Positions 26,586-35,857 are shown, counted from the stretch's first letter. The stretch: DNA of 64,000 nt from Streptosporangium saharense (GCF_014203715.1 NZ_JACHJP010000002.1:124001-188000); one strand, 5' to 3'. Translations and numbers: made by a program. Notes: generated by a model from the letters alone, not told the origin.

Positions 26586-28627
26586 CCCTTCGCTACCCGC
26601 CCGCCCGCACCGTCGAGGTCTTCGAGGACGTCGCGGGCGTCCGCGTGCCCGACCCCTACCGCTGGCTGGAACAGGAGACCGACGAGGTACGGCACTGGCA
26701 GCGACGCCAGGCCGAGCTCGCCACCGCCACCGTCTACGAGGGGCGGGACCGGCGGGCCGTACAGGACCTGATCAGGGCCTATGACAGCGGCTCCCGCCCG
26801 GCCCTGCCCAGGCACGCGGCGGGCCGCTGGTTCCGCGCGGTGACCCCGCCCGGCGGCGGGGCGCCCGCGGTGGTGGTCGCCGACCGGCCGCTCGGCGCCG
26901 GACGCACGGTGATCGACCTGGCGGGGTACGGCGAGGCGTTCCTGTCCTGGCTGGCGCCGTCACCGGACGGCCGGATCCTGGCCCTGGGCGTCTGCACCGA
27001 CGGCAGCGAGCACAACACCATCCACCTCGTGGAGGTCGACTCGGGGCGGACGCTCGACGGCGCGCCGGAGCAGATCCTGCACAGCGCGTGGGCCGGGGGC
27101 GTCTCGTGGCTGCCCGACAGCGGCGGCTTCTACTTCTTCGCCCTCACCGGCTCGCCACGGGAGTTCCGGCAGGCGGTGTTCCTGCACCGGCTCGGCGGGG
27201 CCACGACCGTCGAGCCGATCCCGGTGGGGGAGGGGTCCCGGGAGTACACCCTCGTCCAGACCTCACCGGACGGCCGCTGGGCCGTCGCCGCCCACCGGGT
27301 GGGCAGCCCGGTCCCCGTCGCGGTCCGCGACCTGTCGGATCCCGGGGCGCGGTGGCGTCCCTTCGTCACCGGGTGCGCGGGGACGGTCGCCGGGCACGTC
27401 GTCGGTGACTCCTATGTCGCCGTGACCGACGTCGGCGCCCCCAGGGGCCGGGTGGTCGCGATCCCGCTCGACACAGCCGACCCCGGCGACCCCGGGACGT
27501 GGCGGGAGATCGTCCCGGAGGGGGAGACCGTGCTGCGCTCCCTGACGCCGGTCGGCGAGCACCTGTATCTCAGCGAGTTCGACCGGACGTTCGCCAGGGT
27601 CAGGATCATCGACCGTTCTGGCACGGTCGTCGGCGAGGTCCCCCTTCCCGGCCGTGGCGCGCTCTCCGCCCCCTTCTTCGCGCTGACCGCCCTGGCCGTC
27701 GGCGCCCCAACCGACGATTTCGTCTTCGCCTTCTCCACCCCGACCAGTTCCTGGGGCCTGTACCGGCACCGCCCCGGCGAGCAGGAGCCGGAGACCCTGA
27801 TCGCCCCGACCGTCGTCCTCGACGCCAGCCTTGAGGAGGGGTGGGCCGTCGCGCCGGACGGCGTCAGGGTCCCCTACCACGTGGTGTGCCCCTCCGGGAG
27901 CGACCCGGCACGCCCCGCACCGACCTTGATCTCCGCGTACGGCGCGGCCAACGTGCCCCTGCTGCCGCAGTACCAGCCCGACCTGGCCGCCTTCGTCGCC
28001 GCGGGCGGCGTCCTCGTCCAGGCCTACCTGCGCGGGGGCGGCGAGTTCGGCCGGGACTGGTACCTGGCCGCGCACCGGGAGAACAAGCGCGTCCGCGACT
28101 CCGACCTCGTCGCGGTCGCCGAGCACCTCGTCGCCGAAGGCCTCACGGCCCCCGACCGGCTCGCGCTGACCGGCGGGTCGGACGGCGGCCTCATGTGCGG
28201 GGTCGCGGTCACCACGCGGCCCGACCTGTGGCGCGCCGTACTGCCCAGGGAGCCGCTGCTCGACCTCGTCGGCGGTACCCGGGACCCCTACCTCGACTTC
28301 GTCATCCGCAAGGCGTGGGCCGATCCCGACGACCCCGAGCAGGTGCGCCGCCTCCTGGGGCTCTCGCCGTACGAGCTGGTGAAGCCGGGTGTCTTCCCCG
28401 CCGTCTACGTCCAGGCGGGGGCGGCCGACCCGCGGTGCGGGCCCTGGCACGCGCGCAAGTTCGTCGCGCGGCTGCAGGCCGCCCAGCGGGGGAGCGAGCC
28501 GATCCTGCTGCACGTCTTCGACAACGCGGGCCACGGCGCGGCGACCCCCCATGACGTCGCGGTCGCGCAGGACGCCGAGTGGCTGGCGTTCCTGATCGGG
28601 ACGCTCAGCCTTCCGGGGCCGACCTGA
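26582..28627 (+). CDS. Prolyl oligopeptidase family serine peptidase (S9A)
   Basis: A 681-residue cytoplasmic peptidase without a signal sequence. The N-terminal YPPARTVEVFEDVAGVRVPD-PYRWLE start and beta-propeller are typical of POP, which screens out large proteins. The catalytic domain gives Ser533 in GGSDGG, Asp616 in AADPRCGPWH and His651 in NAGHGA. It should cut short peptides, usually after proline, that the co-encoded transporter brings in. GTG at 26582 overlaps the esterase stop. Last gene of the operon; its end overlaps the convergent PucR gene by 23 bp. Confidence 0.92.
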   Translation: MTLRYPPARTVEVFEDVAGVRVPDPYRWLEQETDEVRHWQRRQAELATATVYEGRDRRAVQDLIRAYDSGSRPALPRHAAGRWFRAVTPPGGGAPAVVVADRPLGAGRTVIDLAGYGEAFLSWLAPSPDGRILALGVCTDGSEHNTIHLVEVDSGRTLDGAPEQILHSAWAGGVSWLPDSGGFYFFALTGSPREFRQAVFLHRLGGATTVEPIPVGEGSREYTLVQTSPDGRWAVAAHRVGSPVPVAVRDLSDPGARWRPFVTGCAGTVAGHVVGDSYVAVTDVGAPRGRVVAIPLDTADPGDPGTWREIVPEGETVLRSLTPVGEHLYLSEFDRTFARVRIIDRSGTVVGEVPLPGRGALSAPFFALTALAVGAPTDDFVFAFSTPTSSWGLYRHRPGEQEPETLIAPTVVLDASLEEGWAVAPDGVRVPYHVVCPSGSDPARPAPTLISAYGAANVPLLPQYQPDLAAFVAAGGVLVQAYLRGGGEFGRDWYLAAHRENKRVRDSDLVAVAEHLVAEGLTAPDRLALTGGSDGGLMCGVAVTTRPDLWRAVLPREPLLDLVGGTRDPYLDFVIRKAWADPDDPEQVRRLLGLSPYELVKPGVFPAVYVQAGAADPRCGPWHARKFVARLQAAQRGSEPILLHVFDNAGHGAATPHDVAVAQDAEWLAFLIGTLSLPGPT

Positions 28628-30269
28628 TCGACATCAGCCGCAGCTGGAGCATGGCCGAAAGGCGCGCGTCCGGGTCCTTGAGGTCGATCCTGCCGACCTC
28701 GGCCGCGCGCCGCAGCCGGTAGCGGAACGTGTTGGGGTGCACGTACATCGCGGCCGAGGCCACCGCGACGTCGCCGAAGGCGTCGAGCCAGGCGCGCAGC
28801 GTCTCCACCAGGCTGCTCTGGTTCTCCCTGTCGTAGGCGACGATGCGCGCGACGGCCCCGCTGGGGATGTCCCCGCGCGGGACGAGATCGGCCATTTCGA
28901 GCAGCAGCGCCTCGGCGTGGACCTCGTCCAGGAGGGCGACCTGCCGCCCGGCGAGCCCGGAGCGCAGGACCCGCAGCGCCCGTTCCGCCCCCGAACGGGA
29001 CCGGGCGAGCGCCGAGCTGTCCGTGGCGAGCTGGCCGACCCCGACCAGCGGACGCAGCCGGGAGCCGACCCTGGCCAGGAACTCGGAGGCGATCCACACC
29101 GCCCGCTCCTCGGCGTCCTGCCGGTCCTGCGGCACGGGAAGGATGCCGTAGGCGACGTCGCCGATCAGCGCCGCGGCGGCGCGCGGATGCACGGCGGACA
29201 GGTGCATGGCGAAGGCGTCGGCCAGCCGTTTGCGCTCGGTGGCGAGCTGCGCGGGCAGCGGGTGCTCGCTGGCCGAACCGACGACGGTGAGCGCGAGGAC
29301 GACCGCGGCCTCGTCCTTCAGGCCGAGACGGCGGACCGCCTCCAGTGATCCGGGGCCGCTCTCCAGGGCGGTGCTCAGCAGCTCGGCCCGCAGCCGCCGT
29401 TCCATGTCCGTGTCGGCCCGCTGCCACACCATGTGCATAGCGACGAGCTTGGACGCCTCGTAGAGCGCCTGGCTGCGCTCCTCGTTCAGCGGCTCGGGGA
29501 CGACCACCCAGATCGTGCCGAGGATCTCGTCCCCGGCGCGCACCGCGATCGCCGCGCGGGGCAGCTCCGGCGGCCGGGACGCGTCGCCCGTCTCCGGCAG
29601 GGGCGCGACGAAGACGGGCCTGTCGCTGCGGTAGATCGCCTGGAACACCCCGCGCTCCTCCAGGATGCGGGTGTAGTGCTCGGGGACCTGGCGGCCGAGG
29701 ATCGTCTGGATGCGCGAGGGGTCCGTGTCCTCCTGCCTGCTGGAGAAGGCCAGCAGCCGCGAGTTGCGGTCCTCGATCGTGACGGGCGCGTCGAGCAGCG
29801 CGGCGATGGCGTTGGCGACCGCGAACAGGTCGCCGGAGCGGATCCGGCCCAGGGTGTGGGCGTCGGCGCCGTACAGGCCGCTCTCCGCGGTCAGCGCCTT
29901 GAGCATCCCCGTCAGGTGCGTCCAGGAGGCGCCGCGGGCGAAGGACAGGACCGCGACGCCCGACTCGCGGGCCGCCGCGACGAGCCGTTCGTCGGGCACG
30001 ACGGGGGCGCGGACCACCAGCCCGGCGGCGCTGTGCCGCCCGAGCTGGGTCACGACCCGCGCGATGTCGGCGGGGTCGGCCAGGCCGACGCCCATGACCA
30101 GCGCGTTCTCCGGCAGCGCGGGTTCGTCGAGCGGGTCGTGGATGACGACTCCGCCGACGTCACGGGTGAGCCTGACGTCGCCACAGACCACGTCGAGCAG
30201 GGTTGTACCGAGTTCCTCCAGGACGCGCCCGAGGCTGGCTCGCGGGAGGCCGGTCACGGGGACAAGCAC
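28605..30269 (-). CDS. PucR family transcriptional regulator
   Basis: A regulator of about 554 residues. The N-terminal purine-catabolism-type domain covers roughly residues 1-130, a GGDEF-like middle domain lies around 290-410, and the C-terminal PucR helix-turn-helix ends the protein (DVAVASAAMYVHPNTFRYRL, RRAAEVGRIDL). GTG at 30269 is the most plausible start (LVPVTGLPRASLGRVLEELG follows); longer frames upstream have no similarity. It follows the NSAR gene on the same strand after 86 bp containing a hairpin, and faces the end of the peptidase gene. PucR proteins respond to nitrogen compounds, so this is the likely local regulator of the amino-acid racemase operon or the peptide operon. 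Confidence 0.88.
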   Translation of the reverse strand: MLVPVTGLPRASLGRVLEELGTTLLDVVCGDVRLTRDVGGVVIHDPLDEPALPENALVMGVGLADPADIARVVTQLGRHSAAGLVVRAPVVPDERLVAAARESGVAVLSFARGASWTHLTGMLKALTAESGLYGADAHTLGRIRSGDLFAVANAIAALLDAPVTIEDRNSRLLAFSSRQEDTDPSRIQTILGRQVPEHYTRILEERGVFQAIYRSDRPVFVAPLPETGDASRPPELPRAAIAVRAGDEILGTIWVVVPEPLNEERSQALYEASKLVAMHMVWQRADTDMERRLRAELLSTALESGPGSLEAVRRLGLKDEAAVVLALTVVGSASEHPLPAQLATERKRLADAFAMHLSAVHPRAAAALIGDVAYGILPVPQDRQDAEERAVWIASEFLARVGSRLRPLVGVGQLATDSSALARSRSGAERALRVLRSGLAGRQVALLDEVHAEALLLEMADLVPRGDIPSGAVARIVAYDRENQSSLVETLRAWLDAFGDVAVASAAMYVHPNTFRYRLRRAAEVGRIDLKDPDARLSAMLQLRLMSIRSAPEG

Positions 30270-30331
30270 ACAGCCGAAGCTAGCCTGACCTGGGCATGTC
30301 GTCGTTCGTACCGCATGATGAAATGATGCCA

Positions 30332-30350
30332 TCCCGTTCGTCGGACGGGA
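30332..30350 (-). terminator. Hairpin downstream of the NSAR operon
   Basis: TCCCGT and ACGGGA pair across a 7-base loop, six bases after the NSAR stop on the minus strand, followed by a moderately T-rich stretch. It probably ends or attenuates the M20-GNAT-NSAR message before the PucR gene. Confidence 0.4.
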
Positions 30351-30355
30351 CAACC

Positions 30356-31468
30356 TCACCCCGTCGTGAGGGGCACCCACTCCTTCGCGACCGTGACGGC
30401 CTCCAGGACCTCGGGGATCGGGGTGACGCCGAGGCCGGGTCCGGTGGGCACGGCGAGGTGCCCGTCTTCGAGGCGGAACGGCTCGGTGAGGTCGGTCCGG
30501 TAGTAGCGCTCGGACGCCGAGGTGTCGCCGGGCAGGACGAAGCCGGGCAGCGCGGCCAGGGCGACGTTGGCGGCCCGGCCAACGCCCGTTTCGAGCATGC
30601 CGCCGCACCAGACGGGGACGTTGTGCGCGGCGCAGACGTCGTGGATCCGCCTGGCCTCCAGATAGCCGCCGACCCGGCCGGGTTTGATGTTCACCACCCG
30701 GCAGGCCCCCAGCGTGATCGCGTCGGCGGCGGCGCGGGCGGAGACGATCGACTCGTCGAGGCAGATCGGGGTGGTGATCCGCCTGGCGAGCTCCGCGTGC
30801 CCGAGAAGGTCGTCCTCGGCCAGCGGCTGCTCGATCAGCAGGAGGTCGAACGGATCGAGCTTGGCCAGGTGCCCGGTGTCGCCGCGCCGGTAGGCGGTGT
30901 TGGCGTCCACCTGGAGCGCGATGTCGCCGAACCGCTCCCGCACGGCACGGACCGGCTCGACGTCCCAGCCGGGCTCGATCTTCAGCTTGATCCGCAGGTA
31001 GCCCGCCTCAAGGTAGGCGGCGACCACGTCGAGCAGCTCGGGGATCGAGTCCACGATGCCGACGGAGACCCCGCACGGCACCCTCTCGCGGACGGCGCCG
31101 AGAGCGTGGCCGAAGGAGACGCCGCGGGCGCGGAGGTCGGCGTCAAGGACCGCCATCTCCAGGGCCGCCTTGGCCGTACGGTGCCCCTTGAACGGCGCCA
31201 GGGCCGGGGCGACCCGCTGCGGGGTCAGGTCCGCCACCCCGGAAAGCGCCGGGACCAGGAAGGAGCGCAGCACGTCGGCCGCGGCGCGGGTGTACTCCGA
31301 GGAGTACAGCGGGGCCGTCCCCGCGCCGCACTCGCCCCACCCCTCAGCCTCGTCGGTGACGACCCTCAGCAGCAGCGCCTCCCGCACGTCCTCGGTGCCG
31401 AACGACGTCCTGAAGGGTGAGACGAGCGGCACCTCGACGGTACGGATCTCGACGCCGGTGATCTTCAC
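30356..31468 (-). CDS. N-acylamino acid racemase / o-succinylbenzoate synthase (enolase superfamily)
   Basis: A 370-residue enolase-superfamily enzyme closely resembling the NSAR/OSBS group known from Amycolatopsis. The catalytic set is complete: Lys161 and Lys163 in RIKLKIEP, metal ligands Asp188 (VDANTAY), Glu213 (IEQPL) and Asp238 (CLDES), and Lys262 in NIKPGRVGG. The family marker APFKGHRTAKAALEMAVLD is present. It racemises N-succinyl or N-acyl amino acids, and some members also make o-succinylbenzoate for menaquinone. No men genes are nearby, and it overlaps an acyltransferase gene (GTGA), so the amino-acid role is favoured. GTG start at 31468. Confidence 0.9.
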   Translation of the reverse strand: MKITGVEIRTVEVPLVSPFRTSFGTEDVREALLLRVVTDEAEGWGECGAGTAPLYSSEYTRAAADVLRSFLVPALSGVADLTPQRVAPALAPFKGHRTAKAALEMAVLDADLRARGVSFGHALGAVRERVPCGVSVGIVDSIPELLDVVAAYLEAGYLRIKLKIEPGWDVEPVRAVRERFGDIALQVDANTAYRRGDTGHLAKLDPFDLLLIEQPLAEDDLLGHAELARRITTPICLDESIVSARAAADAITLGACRVVNIKPGRVGGYLEARRIHDVCAAHNVPVWCGGMLETGVGRAANVALAALPGFVLPGDTSASERYYRTDLTEPFRLEDGHLAVPTGPGLGVTPIPEVLEAVTVAKEWVPLTTG

Positions 31469-32361
31469 TTCGACTCCTGTCTGTCCACGATGTACCAGCC
31501 CGCGCGGTCGAAGCCGCGCACCACGGCGCCCTCGGTGAGCAGCTCGCACAGGACGTCCCGCAGCGCGCCACGCCACCTGGCGGCGCGGGCCGGGTCGCTC
31601 TCCCGCATGCCCTCGATGTCGGCGGGGACGCCGACCAGCACGGTCCGCGCGTCGCTCCGGCCCGCGACGGGACAGTCGTCGGGGGAGACGCCCAGCCCCA
31701 CGACCGCCCCGTCGGCAAGGGCCGCGCGCGCGTCGGCGGCCCTGGGACGGCCGACGCAGGCCGCCTCGACGTCGGGTGACCCCAGCCGCCACCGGACCAT
31801 GATCCGGTCGGTGTCGTCGCTGCGGTTGATGTCGTCGTCCATCGGGCCGTAGAAGTTCGGCAGATACTCGTCCGCGTCCGCGGCCAGCTTGGTGATGTTG
31901 AAGTAGGCGTTACGCCTGATCAGCGGGTCGTAGGTCCAGCAGACCTCGTTGACGCCGCGCGGCAACGCCCAGGCGCGCTGGTGCAGCTTCATCGCGAACC
32001 CGACGTTGCGCCCCTGCACCCGTGCGGAGACCCCGGCGATGTGACTGTGCAGGGCCTCCCGCGCGGGAGGGGAGAAGAAGCCGAAACAGGCGCCGACCAT
32101 CTCGTCCCCGTCGAAGGCACCGCTCACGTAGCTGCCCGCCTTCGCCATCGCGACCAGCAGGTCGGCCGTCACCGGGGGGTTGTTCTCGCCCGTACGCCAG
32201 ATGTGCTCGTACAGGCGACGGACCCCTTCGAGGTCACCGACGCTGTCGAGCAGGCGGATGTCGATGCCCGCGGTGCGCTCGGCGGCCTCGGCCGCGGCAC
32301 ACGCCGCGTCGACCAGCCGGGAGTCGCGACGGTCACGGATGAGATCGGTCACGTACGTCAT
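31465..32361 (-). CDS. GNAT acyltransferase, NSAR-pathway type (COG3375-like)
   Basis: A 298-residue protein with a single GNAT fold: WRTGENNPPVTADLLVAMAK, YVSGAFDGDEMVGACFGFF, HSHIAGVSARVQGRNVGFAM and KLHQRAWALPRGVNEVCWTY. Homologues next to NSAR genes in Geobacillus are N-succinyltransferases that use succinyl-CoA on D-amino acids. The same role is proposed here from family and neighbours. ATG 32361 overlaps the M20 stop (ATGA), and its own stop overlaps the NSAR start. The C-terminal ~100 residues beyond the GNAT core are also found in that subfamily. Substrate preference cannot be read from sequence. Confidence 0.8.
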   Translation of the reverse strand: MTYVTDLIRDRRDSRLVDAACAAAEAAERTAGIDIRLLDSVGDLEGVRRLYEHIWRTGENNPPVTADLLVAMAKAGSYVSGAFDGDEMVGACFGFFSPPAREALHSHIAGVSARVQGRNVGFAMKLHQRAWALPRGVNEVCWTYDPLIRRNAYFNITKLAADADEYLPNFYGPMDDDINRSDDTDRIMVRWRLGSPDVEAACVGRPRAADARAALADGAVVGLGVSPDDCPVAGRSDARTVLVGVPADIEGMRESDPARAARWRGALRDVLCELLTEGAVVRGFDRAGWYIVDRQESK

Positions 32362-33713
32362 GGTTTCAGCAGGTCCCGCCCCGTAGCTGGTCCAAGCGCA
32401 CGGGACGAAAGGGGGTGTTTCGTCCACCCGGACAACCCTCCCGCCAAACCCCCTTCCACCGGGCCCGCCGGGTCCGCTTCTGTCGGGGCTGCTTTCGTAG
32501 GGTCCGTTTCTGTCCGGGCTGCTGAGTTCGCTTTCGCCGAGCCTGCTGGGTGCACCCGGTTCGCCGGAAAGGCCGGGCTCGCTGTCGTCAGCAGTTCGGC
32601 GGTCAGTGCGGTGAGCAGCCGGGTCCGTCCCGGCAACTCCGCCGTGATCACGTGTTCGTCGTCGGCGTGCGCGCCACCGCCGACCGCCCCCAGCCCGTCG
32701 AGGGTCGGGACGCCGACCCCCGCGGTGAGGTTCCCGTCCGAGGCGCCACCGACGGCGACCGAGGTGAGCGGCCCGACCCCCAGGGCCTCCGCGATCCCGC
32801 AGGCCCGCTCGAACAGGTCCCTCGACGCCGTGGCCGCGAGCGGTGGCCGGTTCGGACCGCCCACGACCTCCACCTGCGCCCCGGTCAGGTACGGCCGCAG
32901 CCCCCGCATGGCCGTGTGGACACGACGCTGCTCGGCGGCGTGCCGTACCCGGACGTCGACGGCGAGCCGTGCCGCGGCGGGAACGGTGTTCACCGTGGTG
33001 CCCGCCTCCAGGCGGGCGGGTGTGACGGTCGTGCCCAGCGCGGGATCACCCAGCGCCGCGACGGCCATGACCTGGTGGGCCAGCTCGACCGCGGCGTTCA
33101 CCCCGCGCTCCGGCTCCAGCCCGGCGTGCGCGGCCCGTCCCCGCACCAGGACCTCGTACCGTGACACGCCCTTGCGCTCGGTCTTCAGGGCTCCACCGGG
33201 ACCCGCGGCCTCCAGGACGAGGGTGGCCGCGCACCGCCGTGCCTCGTCCTCGACGAGTTCCCGTGAGGTGGGGGAGCCGGGCTCCTCGTCGCCGGTGATC
33301 AGGAGGGTCACGCCGTCTAGGGTGTCCAGCGCCGCCAGGGCGTGGAAGGCCATCACCAGCCCCGCCTTCATGTCGAAGCACCCGGGCCCGCGCAGCACCC
33401 CGTCACGGACCTCGAACGGATGCGTCTCCAGCGAGCCGAGCGGCCACACCGTGTCGTGGTGGCCGAGCAGCAGCACCCGGGGCTCACGGCCGAAGCGCCA
33501 GCGGAGATGGGTGCGTCCGTCGACGACGAGCCGCTCGGCCTCGGCCCCCAGGTAGCGGGCACCCAGCTCGGCGACCGCCTCCGCGCTGCGGGCCACCGCC
33601 GCCAGGTCGTCGGACGGGGACTCACAGCGCACGAGCCGCTCGATGTCGGCGATCATCGCGGCCTCCCGCGCCCTCTCGTGGAGCACGGACGGCGCGGCAC
33701 GGCGTTCTGTCAC
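32358..33713 (-). CDS. M20 family metallopeptidase/deacylase with a low-complexity tail
   Basis: A 451-residue co-catalytic zinc hydrolase. Visible motifs: His85 and Asp87 in LLGHHDTVWP, the bridging Asp in GPGCFDMKAG, the general-base pair DEEPG, and a final His in GGGAHADDEH. The dimerisation domain is present in the middle. Members act as carboxypeptidases or as N-acyl-amino-acid deacylases. With NSAR and GNAT the expected step is removal of succinate from the N-succinyl-L-amino acid. GTG 33713 has GGGAGGGG eight bases upstream. The last ~60 residues are Thr/Ala/Pro-rich, arise partly from a 30-bp tandem repeat, and are not part of the fold. Confidence 0.88.
   Translation of the reverse strand: MTERRAAPSVLHERAREAAMIADIERLVRCESPSDDLAAVARSAEAVAELGARYLGAEAERLVVDGRTHLRWRFGREPRVLLLGHHDTVWPLGSLETHPFEVRDGVLRGPGCFDMKAGLVMAFHALAALDTLDGVTLLITGDEEPGSPTSRELVEDEARRCAATLVLEAAGPGGALKTERKGVSRYEVLVRGRAAHAGLEPERGVNAAVELAHQVMAVAALGDPALGTTVTPARLEAGTTVNTVPAAARLAVDVRVRHAAEQRRVHTAMRGLRPYLTGAQVEVVGGPNRPPLAATASRDLFERACGIAEALGVGPLTSVAVGGASDGNLTAGVGVPTLDGLGAVGGGAHADDEHVITAELPGRTRLLTALTAELLTTASPAFPANRVHPAGSAKANSAARTETDPTKAAPTEADPAGPVEGGLAGGLSGWTKHPLSSRALGPATGRDLLKP
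32470..32529 (-). repeat. 30-bp tandem repeat, two imperfect copies, in the M20 gene tail
   Basis: Two 30-bp units, each starting GGGTCCG-TTCTGTC-GGGCTGCT on the plus strand (32470-32499 and 32500-32529), encode the TETDP/TEADP pattern near the C-terminus of the M20 protein. A decayed third partial copy may follow. Copy number could vary between strains without harming the enzyme core. Confidence 0.65.
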
Positions 33714-33831
33714 GATGGCACCCCTCCCGTTGACGTACGGCCCAAGCATCGTGAGCCGTTCCATGAACGGAGTCGTCGCGACGGCCAACATTGCCGCCCA
33801 TGATCGGTCCACGACGACGAACCGGGTGCCC

Positions 33832-34416
33832 TCATACGGTCTCTGGCCGGATGTCGCGCAGGCTGACCAGGAGTTGGGTGGCCAGTGCCCGGGGGAGCAG
33901 GTGGGTCTCGTCCAGGCCGACGGCGATCTGGTGGCGGGTCTCGACGATCCTGCCGTCGTCGTCGTGGCCGTAGAGGTTGGCCAGCACCCCGATGGGAGTG
34001 TGGTCGCCGACCGTGCAGACGAACGGCCTTCCACGCCGCAGATGCGGACAGGCGCCCAACGCCTCGGTCACGTGCTCCCGGCAGGTCGGCGGCCCCACGG
34101 TCGGCCAGGGAGCCGTTTTGCCGACCGGCGCCGACGACAGGACCCACCACAGCCGCCCCGTCACGGGATCGGTCGCCGACTGGCCGCACACCCGGCACAG
34201 TCCCTTGAGCATGCAACGACGCTGCCGCAGGGTGTGGACCATGGCCCACAGGACCTTCCCCTCCCGCCTGCTACCGCACCGCGCCCACAGCGCCCCGAAC
34301 ATCCACTCACCCGGCAGAGCGTCCCGATAGGCCAACCGCCCACCCTCGAAGGTGAGCGGCAACTCCACGCTCTCCTCGGCATACGGCGTGATGTACGGCT
34401 TACGCGGACTGGTCAT
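33832..34416 (-). CDS. Hypothetical actinobacterial protein with CxxC motif
   Basis: A 194-residue soluble protein that I cannot assign. It starts MTSPRKPYITPYAEE and contains a CRVCGQ knuckle near residue 95 and two further cysteines about 35 residues later (CREHVTEALGACPHLRRG), which could bind zinc. The C-terminal half reads HTPIGVLANLYGHDDDGRIV. No enzyme motif or membrane segment is visible. ATG 34416 was chosen because the conserved-looking sequence starts there. It lies 62 bp downstream of the XRE regulator on the same strand and probably belongs to the same cassette. Confidence 0.65.
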   Translation of the reverse strand: MTSPRKPYITPYAEESVELPLTFEGGRLAYRDALPGEWMFGALWARCGSRREGKVLWAMVHTLRQRRCMLKGLCRVCGQSATDPVTGRLWWVLSSAPVGKTAPWPTVGPPTCREHVTEALGACPHLRRGRPFVCTVGDHTPIGVLANLYGHDDDGRIVETRHQIAVGLDETHLLPRALATQLLVSLRDIRPETV

Positions 34417-34478
34417 GCGTTGACGGTAGGAGTGAGCGTCGTCGGCGATCGACGAGTGTGCAGAAAGTTGCAGCACCT

Positions 34479-35324
34479 CTAGTCGCCGAGCGCCTCCAAG
34501 GACGCCAGGATCAGGGATCGCGCCGCGTCACCGTGGACCGCCATTGAGGTCAGCAGTTGGAATGCCTGGGCGTACAGGGCGATTTCCCCCGGCGCGGTGA
34601 TCCGCAGCCATCCTGACACGAACTCGGCGCTCACCTGTTTCTCGTCGAACATGAAGAACATCTCGGTCGGCCTGAGCCGCGTACGGTCCGCGTTCAGGGG
34701 GACGACGCCGAGGCTGATCGACGGCAACGACATCACCTCAAGCAGGTGACGAAGCTGATCGGCCAGAACCCGCGCGCCGCCGATCCGGTAGCGGAGAGCG
34801 GACTCCTCCACCACGATCGCGAAGCGACGGTCACCGTGTACGACCTTCTGCTTGGCGACTCGAACGGCCACGGTCTCCTCGACGTCGTCGGTCAACCCGC
34901 GCCGGTTCTTGGTGGCGGTCAGCAGGGCGCGTATGTAGCCCTCGTGCTGCACCGGCCCGGGAATCAAGCATGAGGAGTAGATGCGGAACCACCTGGTGGC
35001 CTCCCACAGCGGGACCACGGACTTGTTGGCCTGCCGTAGTCCGGTTCGTTCAAGTCGTCGCCATTCGGTCCACATGGTGTCCGCGGCGACCAGAGAGGCG
35101 ATCAGGTCCGACGCCCGGTCGTCCGCGCCGCACAGAGCACACCAGGTACGGATGTCCTCAACGGAGGGGGCGGTGACCGCGTGCTCAAGCTTGGACACCT
35201 TTGTCGGGTGCCAGTTCGCGGCGGCGGCAAGCGTCCGCCCGTTCAGCCCGGAGGTGACGCGAATCTCTCGGAGCCGATCTGCGAGCGCTTGCCGCGCCGC
35301 CTGCGCGGAAGAGGTGACGGCCAT
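34479..35324 (-). CDS. XRE-type HTH regulator with DUF5753 domain
   Basis: A 281-residue protein. An N-terminal Cro/C1 helix-turn-helix occupies residues 12-65 (LREIRVTSGLNGRTLAAAAN, HPTKVSKLEHAVTAPSVEDI), and the DUF5753 domain covers residues 95-280 (WFRIYSSCLIPGPVQHEGYI, LRHLLEVMSLPSISLGVVPL). Such proteins are numerous in Streptomyces-like genomes, where WhiJ-type members pair with small acidic proteins and influence development. Start ATG 35324. It follows the DUF6879 gene after 14 bp, so the cassette is transcribed as small protein-DUF6879-XRE-CxxC protein. Confidence 0.87.
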   Translation of the reverse strand: MAVTSSAQAARQALADRLREIRVTSGLNGRTLAAAANWHPTKVSKLEHAVTAPSVEDIRTWCALCGADDRASDLIASLVAADTMWTEWRRLERTGLRQANKSVVPLWEATRWFRIYSSCLIPGPVQHEGYIRALLTATKNRRGLTDDVEETVAVRVAKQKVVHGDRRFAIVVEESALRYRIGGARVLADQLRHLLEVMSLPSISLGVVPLNADRTRLRPTEMFFMFDEKQVSAEFVSGWLRITAPGEIALYAQAFQLLTSMAVHGDAARSLILASLEALGD

Positions 35325-35338
35325 GGCGGTGGAACGGG

Positions 35339-35857
35339 TTAGATCCTGTACTCCTCGTGGTCGATCCCGCGTTCCCAACCGCTGTCGAATCCCGTGACGC
35401 AGAGTTTCACGACCGCTGGATCCGTGGTGAGCTCCTTGCCCTCGGGCGACACCTCACCTTCTCCGGTGAAGTGGTTGAACAGCACGGTCTCGCCGTCGAT
35501 GATCCAACAGTCGTTACCGGGAAGGGCCAGGTCGGACGCGCGGCGCCGAGGCAGCCACCGGATCCGCTCACCCGCCTCGATGTTCGACGCGGTGGTTTCG
35601 TACTCGAACCGGATGTACTCGCTGACCGGCTCGGAGACGATCCGCAGCCGCCGTACCTCCACGCCTCGTGCGGTGACCTCGCGGATGAGATCCAGCCATG
35701 GACGGGTTTTGCGCTGCTGGAAGTCCTCCGACCGGCCTTCACGCCAGGCGACGAACCACGGGTCGGAGCGCATGTAACCGTCGCGCATCTCCAGGTGGTA
35801 AGCGGTGTGCCTGGCTCCTCTGACGAGATCAACCGGACTGGGGACCGCTGTCGTCAC
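35339..35857 (-). CDS. DUF6879 family protein
   Basis: A 172-residue soluble protein of a family found beside XRE-DUF5753 regulators in actinomycetes; function unknown. Recognisable pieces are HTAYHLEMRDGYMRSDPWFV, EYIRFEYETTASNIEAGERI and NDCWIIDGETVLFNHF. GTG 35857 was selected because GGGAG lies seven bases upstream. It overlaps the small protein gene by 29 bp in another frame, implying coupled translation. Probably a protein partner that modulates the XRE regulator; this is inferred from gene order. Confidence 0.8.
   Translation of the reverse strand: MTTAVPSPVDLVRGARHTAYHLEMRDGYMRSDPWFVAWREGRSEDFQQRKTRPWLDLIREVTARGVEVRRLRIVSEPVSEYIRFEYETTASNIEAGERIRWLPRRRASDLALPGNDCWIIDGETVLFNHFTGEGEVSPEGKELTTDPAVVKLCVTGFDSGWERGIDHEEYRI

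Noticed and set aside
27263..28552. 429-codon open frame on the minus strand
   Set aside because: Antisense shadow of the prolyl oligopeptidase gene, without any domain.
30315..30330. ATGATGAAATGATG direct repeat upstream of the PucR gene
   Set aside because: Short and low complexity; it may be an operator but nothing distinguishes it from chance.
30356..31468. menC for menaquinone synthesis
   Set aside because: The family includes OSBS enzymes, but no other men gene is near and the overlapping partners (GNAT, M20) point to N-acyl amino acids. OSBS side activity remains possible.
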